Shown piece after piece: positions 9,571 to 17,159 of a stretch of DNA of 64,000 nt (positions are counted from its first letter, which is position 1; each line of letters opens with the position of its first letter). The stretch is taken from contig NZ_AXAE01000017.1 in the NCBI RefSeq assembly GCF_000472705.1, positions 124,001 to 188,000 on the forward strand, read 5' to 3'. Below the pieces are notes generated by a model. That model made no database searches, was not told where the DNA came from, and saw only the letters and a program-made list of their open reading frames with translations. The DNA comes from Mesorhizobium erdmanii USDA 3471. Its GTDB lineage: Bacteria > Pseudomonadota > Alphaproteobacteria > Rhizobiales > Rhizobiaceae. A program made the translations under genes and the position numbers.

Positions 9571-11163
9571 ATGCTGAAAAACATGCTGAAGGCGACGGTA
9601 TTCGCCACCACCATGGCCGTAGCCGCCGGCGCATTCTACACGCCGGCTTTTGCCGAGAGCGTCTACAACAGGGGCACCTCCGCCGAATCGGAATCGGTCG
9701 ACCCGCACAAGACCTCGACGGTCTATGAGGCCAATGTGCTGCGCGACCTGTTCCAAGGCCTTGTCATGCAAGACGCGAAGGCCAACCTCATTCCGGGCGC
9801 CGCCGAAAGCTGGACGGTATCGGATGACGGCACCGTCTACACCTTCAAGCTGCGCAAGGACGGCATGTGGTCGGATGGCAGCCCGGTGACCGCGGACGAC
9901 TTCGTCTATGCCTTCCATCGCCTGGAGGATCCTGCGACTGGCGCCGAATACGCCTCGATGCTCTACCCGGTGAAGGGTGCGGAAGACGTAAACACAAAGA
10001 AGGGCAAGCCCGAGGACATGGGTGTCAAGGCAATTGACGCCAGCACCCTGGAGGTGACGCTGAAGGCGCCGACGCCCTACTTCCTGGAGATGCTGACCCA
10101 CCAGGCGACGTATCCGGTCAGCAAGGCTTCGATCGAAAAGCTCGGCGCCGACTGGATCAAACCCGGCAAACTTGTTTCGAACGGCGCCTATACGCTGGCC
10201 GAATGGGTTCCCAACGACCACATGAAACTGGTCAAGAACCCGAAATTCTGGGACGCCGCGACCGTCAAGTTCGACGTCGTCAACTACATCCCGACCGAAG
10301 ACCGCTCATCCGCGATGAAGCGCTTCGAAGCTGGCGAGCTCGACAGCTATGACGATCTGCCGACCGAACAGCTCGCCGATCTCAAGACCAAGTTCGGCGA
10401 CCAGATCCACGTCGGCCCGTATCTCGGCACCTATTATTACGCGATCAAGACCGACAAGGCGCCGTGGAACAACCCCGAACTGCGCACCGCTATCTCGATG
10501 GCGATCGACCGCGACTTCATCGCCGAAAAGGTCTGGCAGAACTCGATGCTGCCCGGCTATTCCATGGTGCCTCCCGGCATCGAGGGCTACACACCGGCAA
10601 TGGCCAAATATGCCGACATGCCGCAGATCGACCGCGAGGACGCCGCCAAGAAAATCCTCGAGAAGCTTGGTTACACGCCCGAACATCCGCTGAAGATGGA
10701 GATCCGCTACAACACTTCGGAAAACCACAAGAACACGGCAGTGGCGATCCAGGAACAATTGAAGCCGCTTGGCGTCGACGTCACGCTGCTCAACACCGAC
10801 ACCAAGACCCACTACTCCTTCCTTGAGCAGAAGGGCGATTATGACGTGGCGCGTGCCGCCTGGATTGCCGACTACAAGGATCCGGAAACTTTCCTCGGCA
10901 TCACGCGCAAGGCCAGCGGCAACAACTATTCGAACTACAACAGCCCCGCATACGAAGCGGCCATGGACAAGGCTGCCGCCGCCGGCGGTAAGCCTGAAGA
11001 GCGCATGAAGGACCTTTCCGAGGCCGAGCGCATCCTCATCGACGATGTCGGCCAGATCCCGCTTCTCTACTACAGCTACCACGACATCGTTTCCTCGAAG
11101 CTGCATGGCTTCGTCGACAACGTGATGGACATCCATCCGTCGCGTTTCGTCAGCAAGGACTGA
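9571..11163 (+). CDS. oppA: Oligopeptide ABC transporter, periplasmic binding protein
   Basis: This is the periplasmic receptor that captures peptides and delivers them to the OppBC pore. The 530-residue protein has an N-terminal signal peptide of about 29 residues ending at FA-ES. It then shows the SBP_bac_5 pattern: E-S-x-S-V-D-P-H-K near the start, PGAAESWTVSDDG, and VTADDFVYAFHRLEDP. These are typical of E. coli OppA and MppA relatives. GGGAGAACTTC supplies a ribosome-binding site for the ATG at 9571. It heads an oppA-B-C-DF operon. A strong hairpin after its stop may keep oppA mRNA more abundant than the permease genes. Peptides are the expected ligand, but the exact one cannot be told. 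Confidence 0.92.
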   Translation: MLKNMLKATVFATTMAVAAGAFYTPAFAESVYNRGTSAESESVDPHKTSTVYEANVLRDLFQGLVMQDAKANLIPGAAESWTVSDDGTVYTFKLRKDGMWSDGSPVTADDFVYAFHRLEDPATGAEYASMLYPVKGAEDVNTKKGKPEDMGVKAIDASTLEVTLKAPTPYFLEMLTHQATYPVSKASIEKLGADWIKPGKLVSNGAYTLAEWVPNDHMKLVKNPKFWDAATVKFDVVNYIPTEDRSSAMKRFEAGELDSYDDLPTEQLADLKTKFGDQIHVGPYLGTYYYAIKTDKAPWNNPELRTAISMAIDRDFIAEKVWQNSMLPGYSMVPPGIEGYTPAMAKYADMPQIDREDAAKKILEKLGYTPEHPLKMEIRYNTSENHKNTAVAIQEQLKPLGVDVTLLNTDTKTHYSFLEQKGDYDVARAAWIADYKDPETFLGITRKASGNNYSNYNSPAYEAAMDKAAAAGGKPEERMKDLSEAERILIDDVGQIPLLYYSYHDIVSSKLHGFVDNVMDIHPSRFVSKD

Positions 11164-11174
11164 TCCCTGGCCAA

Positions 11175-11201
11175 GCCGCCGCGCACCGAGTGCGCGGCGG
11201 C
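11175..11201 (+). terminator. Intercistronic hairpin after oppA
   Basis: GCCGCCGCGCA at 11175-11185 pairs perfectly with 11191-11201 across a five-base loop. It starts twelve bases after the oppA stop. No run of T follows. It is therefore more likely a stabiliser or partial terminator that raises oppA expression over oppB-C-DF than a full stop. Confidence 0.6.
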
Positions 11202-11237
11202 GCTGGTTTGCCATCGCATCGGCCGGGAAGCGCAATC

Positions 11238-11307
11238 GATTTTCGGAAAATCCGGTGCGAAGATTTGAAGGCTGGAGCATGTCGGTCCAACCGGACGGAC
11301 GTGCTCC
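11238..11307. repeat. RIME-like palindromes between oppA and oppB
   Basis: GATTTT at 11238-11243 pairs with AAAATC at 11247-11252. GGAGCATGTC at 11274-11283 pairs with GACGTGCTCC at 11298-11307 with one mismatch, and a small GTCC/GGAC stem sits inside. Two adjacent palindromes of this kind recall the mosaic RIME repeats of rhizobia and resemble the better-preserved element at 28546-28649. The match is by eye only. Confidence 0.5.
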
Positions 11308-11325
11308 GGATCAAGCGGGGCACCG

Positions 11326-12249
11326 ATGCTGCGATACGTATTCCGGCGGCTTTTGACCGCCATCCCGACGCTGTTCGTCATCGTGACGATGGCGTTCTTC
11401 CTGATGCGCGTCGCGCCAGGCGGCCCATTCAACCAGGAGCGGGGGCTAAGCCCCGAGATCAAGGCCAACCTTGAAGCCCAGTTCGGTCTCAATGATCCGC
11501 TCTGGCTGCAATATGTCCATTATCTCGGCAATCTCCTGCGCGGTAATTTCGGCCCGAGCTACAACATGCCGGACTTTACCGTCACCGAACTGTTCGCCAA
11601 GGGTCTGCCCATTTCCGTCCAGCTCGGTGCCTCGGCCCTGATCCTGGCGCTGCTGATCGGTTCAGTGCTCGGCACTATTGCCGCGCTCAACCAGAACAAG
11701 CTTGGCGACTATACGGTGATTGCGCTGGCGACGGCGGGCAGCACCATCCCGACCTTCGTCATCGCGCCGGTGATCCAGCTCCTGTTCGGGCTGACCTGGA
11801 AGCTGCTGCCGATCGGCGGCTGGGGCGATGGCGCCTTCATCAACAAGGTTGGCCCGGTGCTGACGCTTGCCTTGCCGCAGATAGCCATCGTTGCCCGTCT
11901 CATGCGCGGCTCGATGATCGAGAGCTTACGCTCCCATCATATCCGGACGGCGCGCGCGCTCGGCCTTTCAGACTGGTCGGTGGTGGTCAAGCACGCGCTG
12001 CGCGGGGCCGTCCTGCCGATCGTCTCGTTCACCGGCCCTGCCGCAGCAGCCCTTTTGACCGGTTCCGTCATCGTCGAGACGATTTTCTCCATTCCAGGCG
12101 TCGGCCGCTATTTCGTCGATGCCGCGCTCAACCGCGACTACACGCTGGTGATGGGGACGGTGGTGGTGATCGCCATCTTCACCATCGTCTTCAACCTGAT
12201 CGTCGACGTCATGTACGCGGTCGTCGACCCCAGAGTTCGCTATGATTGA
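11326..12249 (+). CDS. oppB: Oligopeptide ABC transporter permease OppB
   Basis: A 307-residue inner-membrane permease with the features of the OppB/DppB family. The first helix follows MLRYVFRRLLTAIPTLFVIV, with the family's P-G-G-P-F-N motif soon after. About six membrane segments are visible. The cytoplasmic coupling loop RTARALGLSDWSVVVKHALR matches the EAA motif that contacts the ATPase. It ends with the standard D-P-R-V-R-Y-D. The protein pairs with OppC to form the pore. The ATG at 11326 lies after the repeat region, and oppC starts nine bases after its stop. Confidence 0.93.
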   Translation: MLRYVFRRLLTAIPTLFVIVTMAFFLMRVAPGGPFNQERGLSPEIKANLEAQFGLNDPLWLQYVHYLGNLLRGNFGPSYNMPDFTVTELFAKGLPISVQLGASALILALLIGSVLGTIAALNQNKLGDYTVIALATAGSTIPTFVIAPVIQLLFGLTWKLLPIGGWGDGAFINKVGPVLTLALPQIAIVARLMRGSMIESLRSHHIRTARALGLSDWSVVVKHALRGAVLPIVSFTGPAAAALLTGSVIVETIFSIPGVGRYFVDAALNRDYTLVMGTVVVIAIFTIVFNLIVDVMYAVVDPRVRYD

Positions 12250-12258
12250 GGGTGCGCT

Positions 12259-13383
12259 ATGACTGACATCACAGCCGCCGCGGCTCCCGCCATCGTTGGC
12301 CGCTCGCTCTGGGGCGATGCCTGGGCGCGTCTCAAGGCCAACCGCGCCGCCATGTTCAGCCTTTACTACCTCGCCTTTGTCGCCGTCATTAGCGTGTTCG
12401 GGCCTTGGTTCGTGCCGCATCAATACACCACCATCTATGCCGACTATGTCCGCATGCCGCCAAGCCTGTCGGCCTATCCTAAGCCCGACATGATCCAAGG
12501 CGCGCTCACGGACGCCATCAAGCGCATGCGGGTCGACCTCAAGGAGTGGCATCAGGAAGGCAGCCGCGTCACGGTCACGGTCACTTCGACCAAGCCGATC
12601 GACGATCGCAACATCCGCTACCTCGACCGTTCCGATGCCTTTGACGACACCAAGATCGAGAGCAAATCACCCGACGGGCTCGAGGTGACGATGAGCACAT
12701 CGGTCAAGCAGCAATATTTCCTCTTCGGCACCGACAACACCGGCCGCGATCTTCTCTCGCGCACTCTGATGGCCGGGCGGATCTCGCTTGCCATTGGCCT
12801 GCTCGCCGGTGTCGTGGCGGTGGTGATCGGGGTGATCTATGGCGCTGCCGCCGGCTTTTCCGGCGGCAAGGTCGACGAGGTGATGATGCGCATCGTCGAC
12901 GTGCTCTATTCCTTGCCGTTCATCTTCTTCGTCATCATGCTGGTGGTGTTCTTCGGCCGCAACTTCGTGTTGATGTTCCTGGCCGTGGGCGCGGTGCTGT
13001 GGCTCGACATGGCGCGCATCGTGCGCGGCCAGGCGCTGTCGATCCGCCGCCAGGAATATGTCCAGGCGGCGGAAGCCATGGGCGTCGGCCAGCGGGGCAT
13101 CCTGCTGCGCCACGTCATCCCCAACCTGCTCGGCCCGGTGGTGATCTACATGACGCTGCTGGTACCGCAGGTCATCATCCTGGAAAGTTTCCTGTCGTTC
13201 CTCGGCCTCGGCGTGCAGGAGCCGATGACCAGCTGGGGCGTGCTGATCTCGGTCGGCGCCAAGAACATCGGCACCGCCAACTGGCTGCTTCTGTTCCCTG
13301 CTTTCTTCCTCGTCTCGACGCTGTTCGCCCTGAATTTCGTCGGCGACGGCCTGCGCGACGCGCTTGATCCAAGAGATCGATAA
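12259..13383 (+). CDS. oppC: Oligopeptide ABC transporter permease OppC
   Basis: A 374-residue permease. The N-terminal cytoplasmic part and first helix (about 35-55) are followed by a roughly 100-residue extracytoplasmic insert. The core helices come next, opening with FLFGTDNTGRDLLSRTLMAG, the signature of the OppC/DppC family. The EAA loop RRQEYVQAAEAMGVGQRGIL is present and the end, G-D-G-L-R-D-A-L-D-P-R, is canonical. GAGGGTGCGCT is a clear ribosome-binding site ahead of the ATG at 12259. The long insert after the first helix is known in OppC proteins and is not a fusion. Its stop codon lies in a 16-bp tandem duplication. Confidence 0.93.
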   Translation: MTDITAAAAPAIVGRSLWGDAWARLKANRAAMFSLYYLAFVAVISVFGPWFVPHQYTTIYADYVRMPPSLSAYPKPDMIQGALTDAIKRMRVDLKEWHQEGSRVTVTVTSTKPIDDRNIRYLDRSDAFDDTKIESKSPDGLEVTMSTSVKQQYFLFGTDNTGRDLLSRTLMAGRISLAIGLLAGVVAVVIGVIYGAAAGFSGGKVDEVMMRIVDVLYSLPFIFFVIMLVVFFGRNFVLMFLAVGAVLWLDMARIVRGQALSIRRQEYVQAAEAMGVGQRGILLRHVIPNLLGPVVIYMTLLVPQVIILESFLSFLGLGVQEPMTSWGVLISVGAKNIGTANWLLLFPAFFLVSTLFALNFVGDGLRDALDPRDR

Positions 13384-13406
13384 AGATGGGGATCGATAAA
13401 GATGGG
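13375..13406 (+). repeat. 16-bp tandem duplication at the oppC/oppDF junction
   Basis: GATCGATAAAGATGGG occurs at 13375-13390 and again, identically, at 13391-13406. The first copy contains the oppC TAA stop and an ATG that opens a nine-codon dead-end frame. The second copy contains the ATG used for the ATPase gene. Confidence 0.9.
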
Positions 13407-15036
13407 AACCGCTGACATGGCCACTCCCGAAACGATCCTCAACGTCAAGGATCTGCGCGTCCGCTTCCGCACGCTCGACGGCGCGGTCGAGGCGGTGAAG
13501 GGCATCAACATCCACGTCAATGCGGGCGAGACCGTTGCCGTCGTCGGCGAGTCCGGTTCTGGCAAGAGCCAGACGATGATGGCGGCGATGAGCCTGCTGG
13601 CCTCGAACGGCGAGGCGACGGGCCATGTCGACTATCGCGGCCGCAACTTGCTGACACTGAGCAAATCCGACCTGAACAAGGTGCGTGGCGCCAAGATCAG
13701 CATGATTTTCCAGGAGCCGATGACGTCGCTCGATCCGCTCTATTCGATCGGCAATCAGCTGATCGAACCGATCCGCCGGCATCGCGGACTGAATGCCGCC
13801 GAGGCACGCGAAGAGGCGCTCAAGCTTTTAAGGCTCGTGCATATTCCGGACCCCGAGCGGCGGATGAAATCCTATCCGCACGAAATGTCCGGCGGCCAGC
13901 GTCAGCGCGTCATGATCGCCATGGCGCTCGCCAACGACCCCGACATCCTGATCGCCGACGAGCCGACGACGGCGCTCGATGTGACCATCCAGGCGCAGAT
14001 CCTGATGCTGCTCGCCGAACTGCAGCGCAAGCTCGGCATGGCCATCGTCTTCATCACCCACGACCTCGGCATCGTCCGGCGCTTCGCCGACCGGGTCTAT
14101 GTCATGCGCCAGGGCGAGGTCGTCGAGGAGGGCGAGGCCGAAGCGATCTTCGCCAACCCGCGGCATGCCTACACCAAGATGCTGCTGGCGGCCGAGCCGA
14201 CCGGGACCAAGGCGCCGCCGCCCGCCAATGCCCCCGTGGTGCTCGAAGGCAAGAATGTCGAAGTTACCTTCAGGATCGGCGGTGGGTTTCTGGCCGGCGA
14301 GCCGCTGATGCTGCGTGCCGTCGATGACATTTCGATCCGGCTGCAGCGTAACCAGACCATCGGCATCGTCGGCGAATCCGGTTCGGGCAAATCGACGCTC
14401 GGCCGTGCCTTGCTGAGGCTGTTGCCGAGCGATGGCTTGATCCGTTTTGGTGATCGCGACATTTCCACTGCCGACCGGCAGGCGATGCGGCCGCTGCGGC
14501 GCCAGATGCAACTCGTCTTCCAGGATCCGTTCGGCTCGCTGTCGCCGCGTATGACCGTCGGCCAGGTCATCACCGAAGGGCTGCTGGTGCATGAGCCGAA
14601 CCTTTCAGCCAAACAGCGCGATCAGCGAGCGGTCGAGGCCTTGCGCGAAGTCGGCCTCGATCCCAACGCCCGCAACCGCTATCCGCATGAATTCTCGGGC
14701 GGGCAACGCCAGCGCATCGCCATTGCCCGCGCCATGATCCTGAAACCCAAAATGGTCGTGCTGGATGAGCCGACCTCCGCACTCGACCGTTCTGTGCAGA
14801 AACAGATCGTCGAACTGTTGCGCAAACTGCAGGCGGACCACGAACTGTCCTACCTCTTCATCAGCCACGACCTCGCCGTGGTGCGCGCCATGGCCGACTA
14901 CATCATCGTCATGAAGCAAGGCAAGATCGTCGAAGAGGGGCCGACGGAGGCGATCTTCAGCAATCCGCAAGCGCCCTACACACAGACGTTGATGAATGCC
15001 GCGATCGATGTGACGCGGTTCCGGCTGAGCGCGTGA
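13402..15036 (+). CDS. Oligopeptide ABC transporter, fused tandem ATP-binding protein (OppD-OppF)
   Basis: Both ATPase subunits of the importer are fused in one 544-residue chain. The first half has Walker [10 protein letters not shown] near residue 50, signature MSGGQRQRV near 163 and Walker [13 protein letters not shown] near 184. The second half repeats these: GESGSGKST near 325, FSGGQRQRI near 434 and [11 protein letters not shown] near 453. An OppD/F C-terminal extension lies between the halves ([14 protein letters not shown]). Fusion of OppD and OppF is common in rhizobia (as in YejF and GsiA types). The ATG at 13402 is used here; a second in-frame ATG at 13417 ([10 protein letters not shown]) is possible. 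It powers OppBC in the cytoplasm. Confidence 0.92.
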   Translation: MGTADMATPETILNVKDLRVRFRTLDGAVEAVKGINIHVNAGETVAVVGESGSGKSQTMMAAMSLLASNGEATGHVDYRGRNLLTLSKSDLNKVRGAKISMIFQEPMTSLDPLYSIGNQLIEPIRRHRGLNAAEAREEALKLLRLVHIPDPERRMKSYPHEMSGGQRQRVMIAMALANDPDILIADEPTTALDVTIQAQILMLLAELQRKLGMAIVFITHDLGIVRRFADRVYVMRQGEVVEEGEAEAIFANPRHAYTKMLLAAEPTGTKAPPPANAPVVLEGKNVEVTFRIGGGFLAGEPLMLRAVDDISIRLQRNQTIGIVGESGSGKSTLGRALLRLLPSDGLIRFGDRDISTADRQAMRPLRRQMQLVFQDPFGSLSPRMTVGQVITEGLLVHEPNLSAKQRDQRAVEALREVGLDPNARNRYPHEFSGGQRQRIAIARAMILKPKMVVLDEPTSALDRSVQKQIVELLRKLQADHELSYLFISHDLAVVRAMADYIIVMKQGKIVEEGPTEAIFSNPQAPYTQTLMNAAIDVTRFRLSA

Positions 15037-15123
15037 AACGTCGCTTGCGGCGTCCGTTTGCTCTGCCCGCCGATCTCGCGGATTCGCGCCTGGGCCGGCC
15101 TTTCGTCGGCCGCTGGCCAATGG

Positions 15124-15543
15124 TCATGCTGCTTCGGCGATGAATGCGCGGGGAGCGCAACCGCCGAGCACTGCTTGAGCAATGTCAGTCTCGTGTTCAT
15201 CGACATGCGCCGTCACCAAGACGATCCGCTCGGCGACGCTGCGGTCATCCAGCTTCGTGGCGGCGGTGATGCAGGCGCCGAGGAAGCCGCCGGCACCGCC
15301 GCCGCAGGCCGCCCAGATCAGTGCTGTTGCCGATAGTCCGCCGTAAACGATCATGGCGCTCAGGCAGGCCAACACCGCACCGACAGCACCAAGGATGACA
15401 CCCGGGGATCTTAGAATGCCGACCTCGTCCTGGTAGGGCCCGATAACAGCAATCTGCACGCGAGGAACACCAACGGCCACTAGGTCTCCAGCAACCCGTG
15501 CCGCTTCGGCATGCGAATCAAAAAGCTTGCTGATTGTTCGCAT
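15124..15543 (-). CDS. Putative membrane protein with general-stress (YflT-like) N-terminus
   Basis: A 139-residue protein. The first 45 residues (MRTISKLFDSHAEAARVAGD onward, then an Ile-rich beta segment) resemble the small alpha/beta fold of general stress protein 17M/YflT domains. One or two Gly/Ala-rich hydrophobic segments follow (about 50-95) and then another short alpha/beta stretch. It is second in a two-gene minus-strand unit, starting two bases after the stop of the 71-residue protein. That unit is preceded by an EcfG-type promoter at 15829-15853, which fits a stress role. The family assignment is an inference from pattern, not from a search. Confidence 0.65.
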   Translation of the reverse strand: MRTISKLFDSHAEAARVAGDLVAVGVPRVQIAVIGPYQDEVGILRSPGVILGAVGAVLACLSAMIVYGGLSATALIWAACGGGAGGFLGACITAATKLDDRSVAERIVLVTAHVDEHETDIAQAVLGGCAPRAFIAEAA

Positions 15544-15545
15544 GA

Positions 15546-15761
15546 TCAGGAATTGCTCTCGTCCAACTGTTTGTCGGCAACGAATGACGCGGCGATCAGA
15601 TCGTCCCCATCAATGCCGCCCTGACCGTCCTGCATGATGGCCGCGACTTTTTGGAAGGTCTTGATTTCGCTCTCGCTGATGCGAGCCTTCTGCATCCTGG
15701 TCTTGAGGTCAGCTACGCGCGTCCCTAGGGCATGGGATCTTGCGGTCTCACGATTCGACAT
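15546..15761 (-). CDS. Small hypothetical protein, stress-promoter controlled
   Basis: A 71-residue soluble, charged, mostly helical protein starting MSNRETARSHALGTRVADLK. It has no cysteine and no membrane segment. GGACGAG sits about ten bases upstream of the ATG at 15761, a good ribosome-binding site, so this start is preferred over an in-frame ATG 20 codons earlier. I do not recognise the family. It is the first gene after the EcfG-type promoter at 15829-15853 and is followed at once by the YflT-like gene, so both are probably induced by general stress. Confidence 0.65.
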   Translation of the reverse strand: MSNRETARSHALGTRVADLKTRMQKARISESEIKTFQKVAAIMQDGQGGIDGDDLIAASFVADKQLDESNS

Positions 15762-15828
15762 AATGATACTCGTCCATTTCCGCGTTATTTGACTGTCCTC
15801 GGGGACTGTTCTCGCGTCCAATCAACCG

Positions 15829-15853
15829 AACTAGGACGGGATCGAAACGTTCC
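15829..15853 (-). promoter_or_regulatory. EcfG/RpoE2-type promoter for the 15761-15124 unit
   Basis: On the minus strand GGAAC (15853-15849) is followed by exactly 16 bases and then AGTT (15832-15829). The general-stress ECF sigma factor of alphaproteobacteria is known to use GGAAC-N16/17-cGTT. The -10 lies 68 bases upstream of the ATG at 15761. Confidence 0.7.
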
Positions 15854-15934
15854 ATCGACTGGACTTCGGTCGGGCAGAATTTGGGACCTAAGTCTGATCG
15901 CAAAAAAGCAATGGTCTTGCCACCGGCGGCATGC

Positions 15935-15959
15935 GGAACAGCCGGTGTTTGTCACCGTT
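15935..15959 (+). promoter_or_regulatory. EcfG/RpoE2-type promoter for the 30-residue membrane peptide
   Basis: GGAAC at 15935-15939, 16 bases, then CGTT at 15956-15959. This is a full match to the alphaproteobacterial general-stress promoter. The ATG it serves lies 30 bases downstream at 15990. Confidence 0.8.
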
Positions 15960-15989
15960 GTCGGCTACAAGTTTCGTGGGAGGAAGCCG

Positions 15990-16082
15990 ATGGAAAAGAG
16001 TGTTGGCCAGGCGCGTTGGTTGCTCGCGCCGGTCTTCGCGGTCGCCATAACCTTGATGGCGATTGGAATAGTCCTCGGCTAG
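15990..16082 (+). CDS. 30-residue single-helix membrane peptide
   Basis: This short frame encodes MEKSVGQARWLLAPVFAVAI followed by ten more residues and a TAG. About 21 consecutive residues are hydrophobic, so the whole product is one membrane helix with a short charged N-terminus. GGGAGGAAGCCG just before the ATG is one of the strongest ribosome-binding sites in the window. A perfect EcfG-type promoter lies 30 bases upstream and a strong hairpin terminator follows. Promoter, ribosome site, helix and terminator together make this a convincing gene despite its size. Its function is unknown; small stress-induced membrane peptides often tune transporters or membrane enzymes. Confidence 0.75.
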   Translation: MEKSVGQARWLLAPVFAVAITLMAIGIVLG

Positions 16083-16145
16083 CACCCAGGAGAACCCATA
16101 ACGCAGATTTATAATTGGCGCAGCCACGTCCCTTCCTGCGCCGAT

Positions 16146-16183
16146 AGGGTTCGTTCGCCGCTTTTGAACGGCGAGCGAACCCT
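16146..16183 (+). terminator. Hairpin terminator after the 30-residue peptide gene
   Basis: A 15-bp stem (16146-16160 with 16169-16183, one G-T wobble) closes an eight-base loop and is followed by CTGCTTTT. It lies 64 bases after the stop at 16082. Confidence 0.75.
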
Positions 16184-16405
16184 CTGCTTTTGACGGGCAC
16201 CCAAGCAGGTAAGTCCACGCTACAAGTAATGGTGTGTCAGGATTGGCCGACCGATCGGAATTTCACGACAGCCGACGAGGTGGCACGGATTTAGCAATCG
16301 AACGCGTTGCGAAATCTCCAAGAGATTGCAGATCCGGCCAAGGGCTTCAAAGCGTCTCTCCGAACGCATCTGTGGGGAGATCACTTCGGACAAGATGGCC
16401 AAGGC
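16184..16405. other. Non-coding stretch between two terminators
   Basis: This stretch lies between the plus-strand terminator at 16146-16183 and the minus-strand terminator at 16406-16432. The frames here have no ribosome-binding site and ordinary-looking noise. I see no gene, promoter or repeat in it. Confidence 0.5.
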
Positions 16406-16432
16406 GGCCCGGCTCCAGTAAGGAGCCGGGCC
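16406..16432 (-). terminator. Hairpin terminator for the His-rich protein gene
   Basis: GGCCCGGCTCC at 16406-16416 and its exact complement at 16422-16432 form an 11-bp stem with a five-base loop. Read on the minus strand it begins 12 bases after the stop of the gene ending at 16445. Confidence 0.7.
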
Positions 16433-16444
16433 GGCGGCCGCTGA

Positions 16445-16729
16445 TCAGTAGCCGCCGTTGTCGATCACCACTGGATGGCGGTGATGGTGTGCGGAGACGG
16501 AACTCGTGACCACGACTGTATCGCGGCGGTGATGATGACGGCGGCCGTGATCGTAGAAAGCAATCGTGCCGTGATGACGGTGATGCAGGCGCTGTCCCTC
16601 CTCGTTGATGATCCTGACTTGGTGGTGGTGACGATGGTGGGTCCTGATAACCACATCGGCCTCAGCCGCCGAAGCCACGGCCGGCAATCCCAGGGAAAGC
16701 GCCAAGGCGCACATGATCATTGTTTTCAT
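16445..16729 (-). CDS. Secreted histidine-rich protein
   Basis: A 94-residue protein with a clear signal peptide (MKTMIMCALALSLGLPAVAS, cleavage after ASA near residue 22). The mature part of about 72 residues contains four His-rich clusters, of the types HHRHHH, HHRHH, RRHHHRR and HHHRH. It has no cysteine. Such a composition suggests binding of transition metals (Ni, Zn, Cu, Co) or protons in the periplasm; this is an inference. GAAATTGCA before the ATG is a weak ribosome-binding site. An EcfG-type promoter at 16770-16794 lies 41 bases upstream and a perfect hairpin follows the stop. I know of no named family. Confidence 0.75.
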   Translation of the reverse strand: MKTMIMCALALSLGLPAVASAAEADVVIRTHHRHHHQVRIINEEGQRLHHRHHGTIAFYDHGRRHHHRRDTVVVTSSVSAHHHRHPVVIDNGGY

Positions 16730-16769
16730 TGCAATTTCTCCACTGCCTTATTTAGCCCTTCCTTGGATA

Positions 16770-16794
16770 AACTGCCGCCGGTGCCATTGGTTCC
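16770..16794 (-). promoter_or_regulatory. EcfG/RpoE2-type promoter for the His-rich protein
   Basis: On the minus strand GGAAC (16794-16790), 16 bases, then AGTT (16773-16770). The spacing matches the other three sites in this cluster. The ATG at 16729 is 41 bases from the -10. Confidence 0.7.
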
Positions 16795-16851
16795 GGGTTC
16801 TCCCAAAGATGTAGCCAAGAGCCAGACGTCTGGTTGATCTTGTCGGACGAC

Positions 16852-16876
16852 GGAACATTAGGTGTGCCTAACAGTT
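16852..16876 (+). promoter_or_regulatory. EcfG/RpoE2-type promoter for the 24-residue peptide
   Basis: GGAAC at 16852-16856, 16 bases, then AGTT at 16873-16876. It is 115 bases upstream of the ATG at 16991, a longer leader than for the other three sites. Confidence 0.6.
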
Positions 16877-16990
16877 CTATTCCCACAGCCGGCACGCGTC
16901 TGCTGTCCGCTGCAGATCAGCGAGCAAAGCTGGTCGGCCCGCGTCCTCCGCCAGAGGCGCGTGCTTCCTCAGGCAACAGGGAGAGAGATC

Positions 16991-17065
16991 ATGAACAACA
17001 TTATCTGGCTCGTTGGAGCGGTGGTCATCGTGATAGCGATACTGAGCTTTTTCGGCCTCCGATAG
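16991..17065 (+). CDS. 24-residue single-helix membrane peptide
   Basis: The frame encodes MNNIIWLVGAVVIVIAILSF plus FGLR, which is one membrane helix with a positively charged C-terminus. CAGGGAGAGAGATC before the ATG is a strong ribosome-binding site. An upstream in-frame ATG at 16862 would add a cysteine- and arginine-rich leader that looks like noise, so the short form is preferred. An EcfG-type promoter lies upstream. From memory, near-identical peptides are annotated in other rhizobia. Function is unknown. Confidence 0.75.
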   Translation: MNNIIWLVGAVVIVIAILSFFGLR

Positions 17066-17159
17066 TGGCGGCCGGATCTAGCCAGTCGACGCTCCAACGT
17101 TCAGTTGAAAAACCGGCACGATGGCGGAGACTTTGTCGATCACCGTGGCGTCCGTTAGC

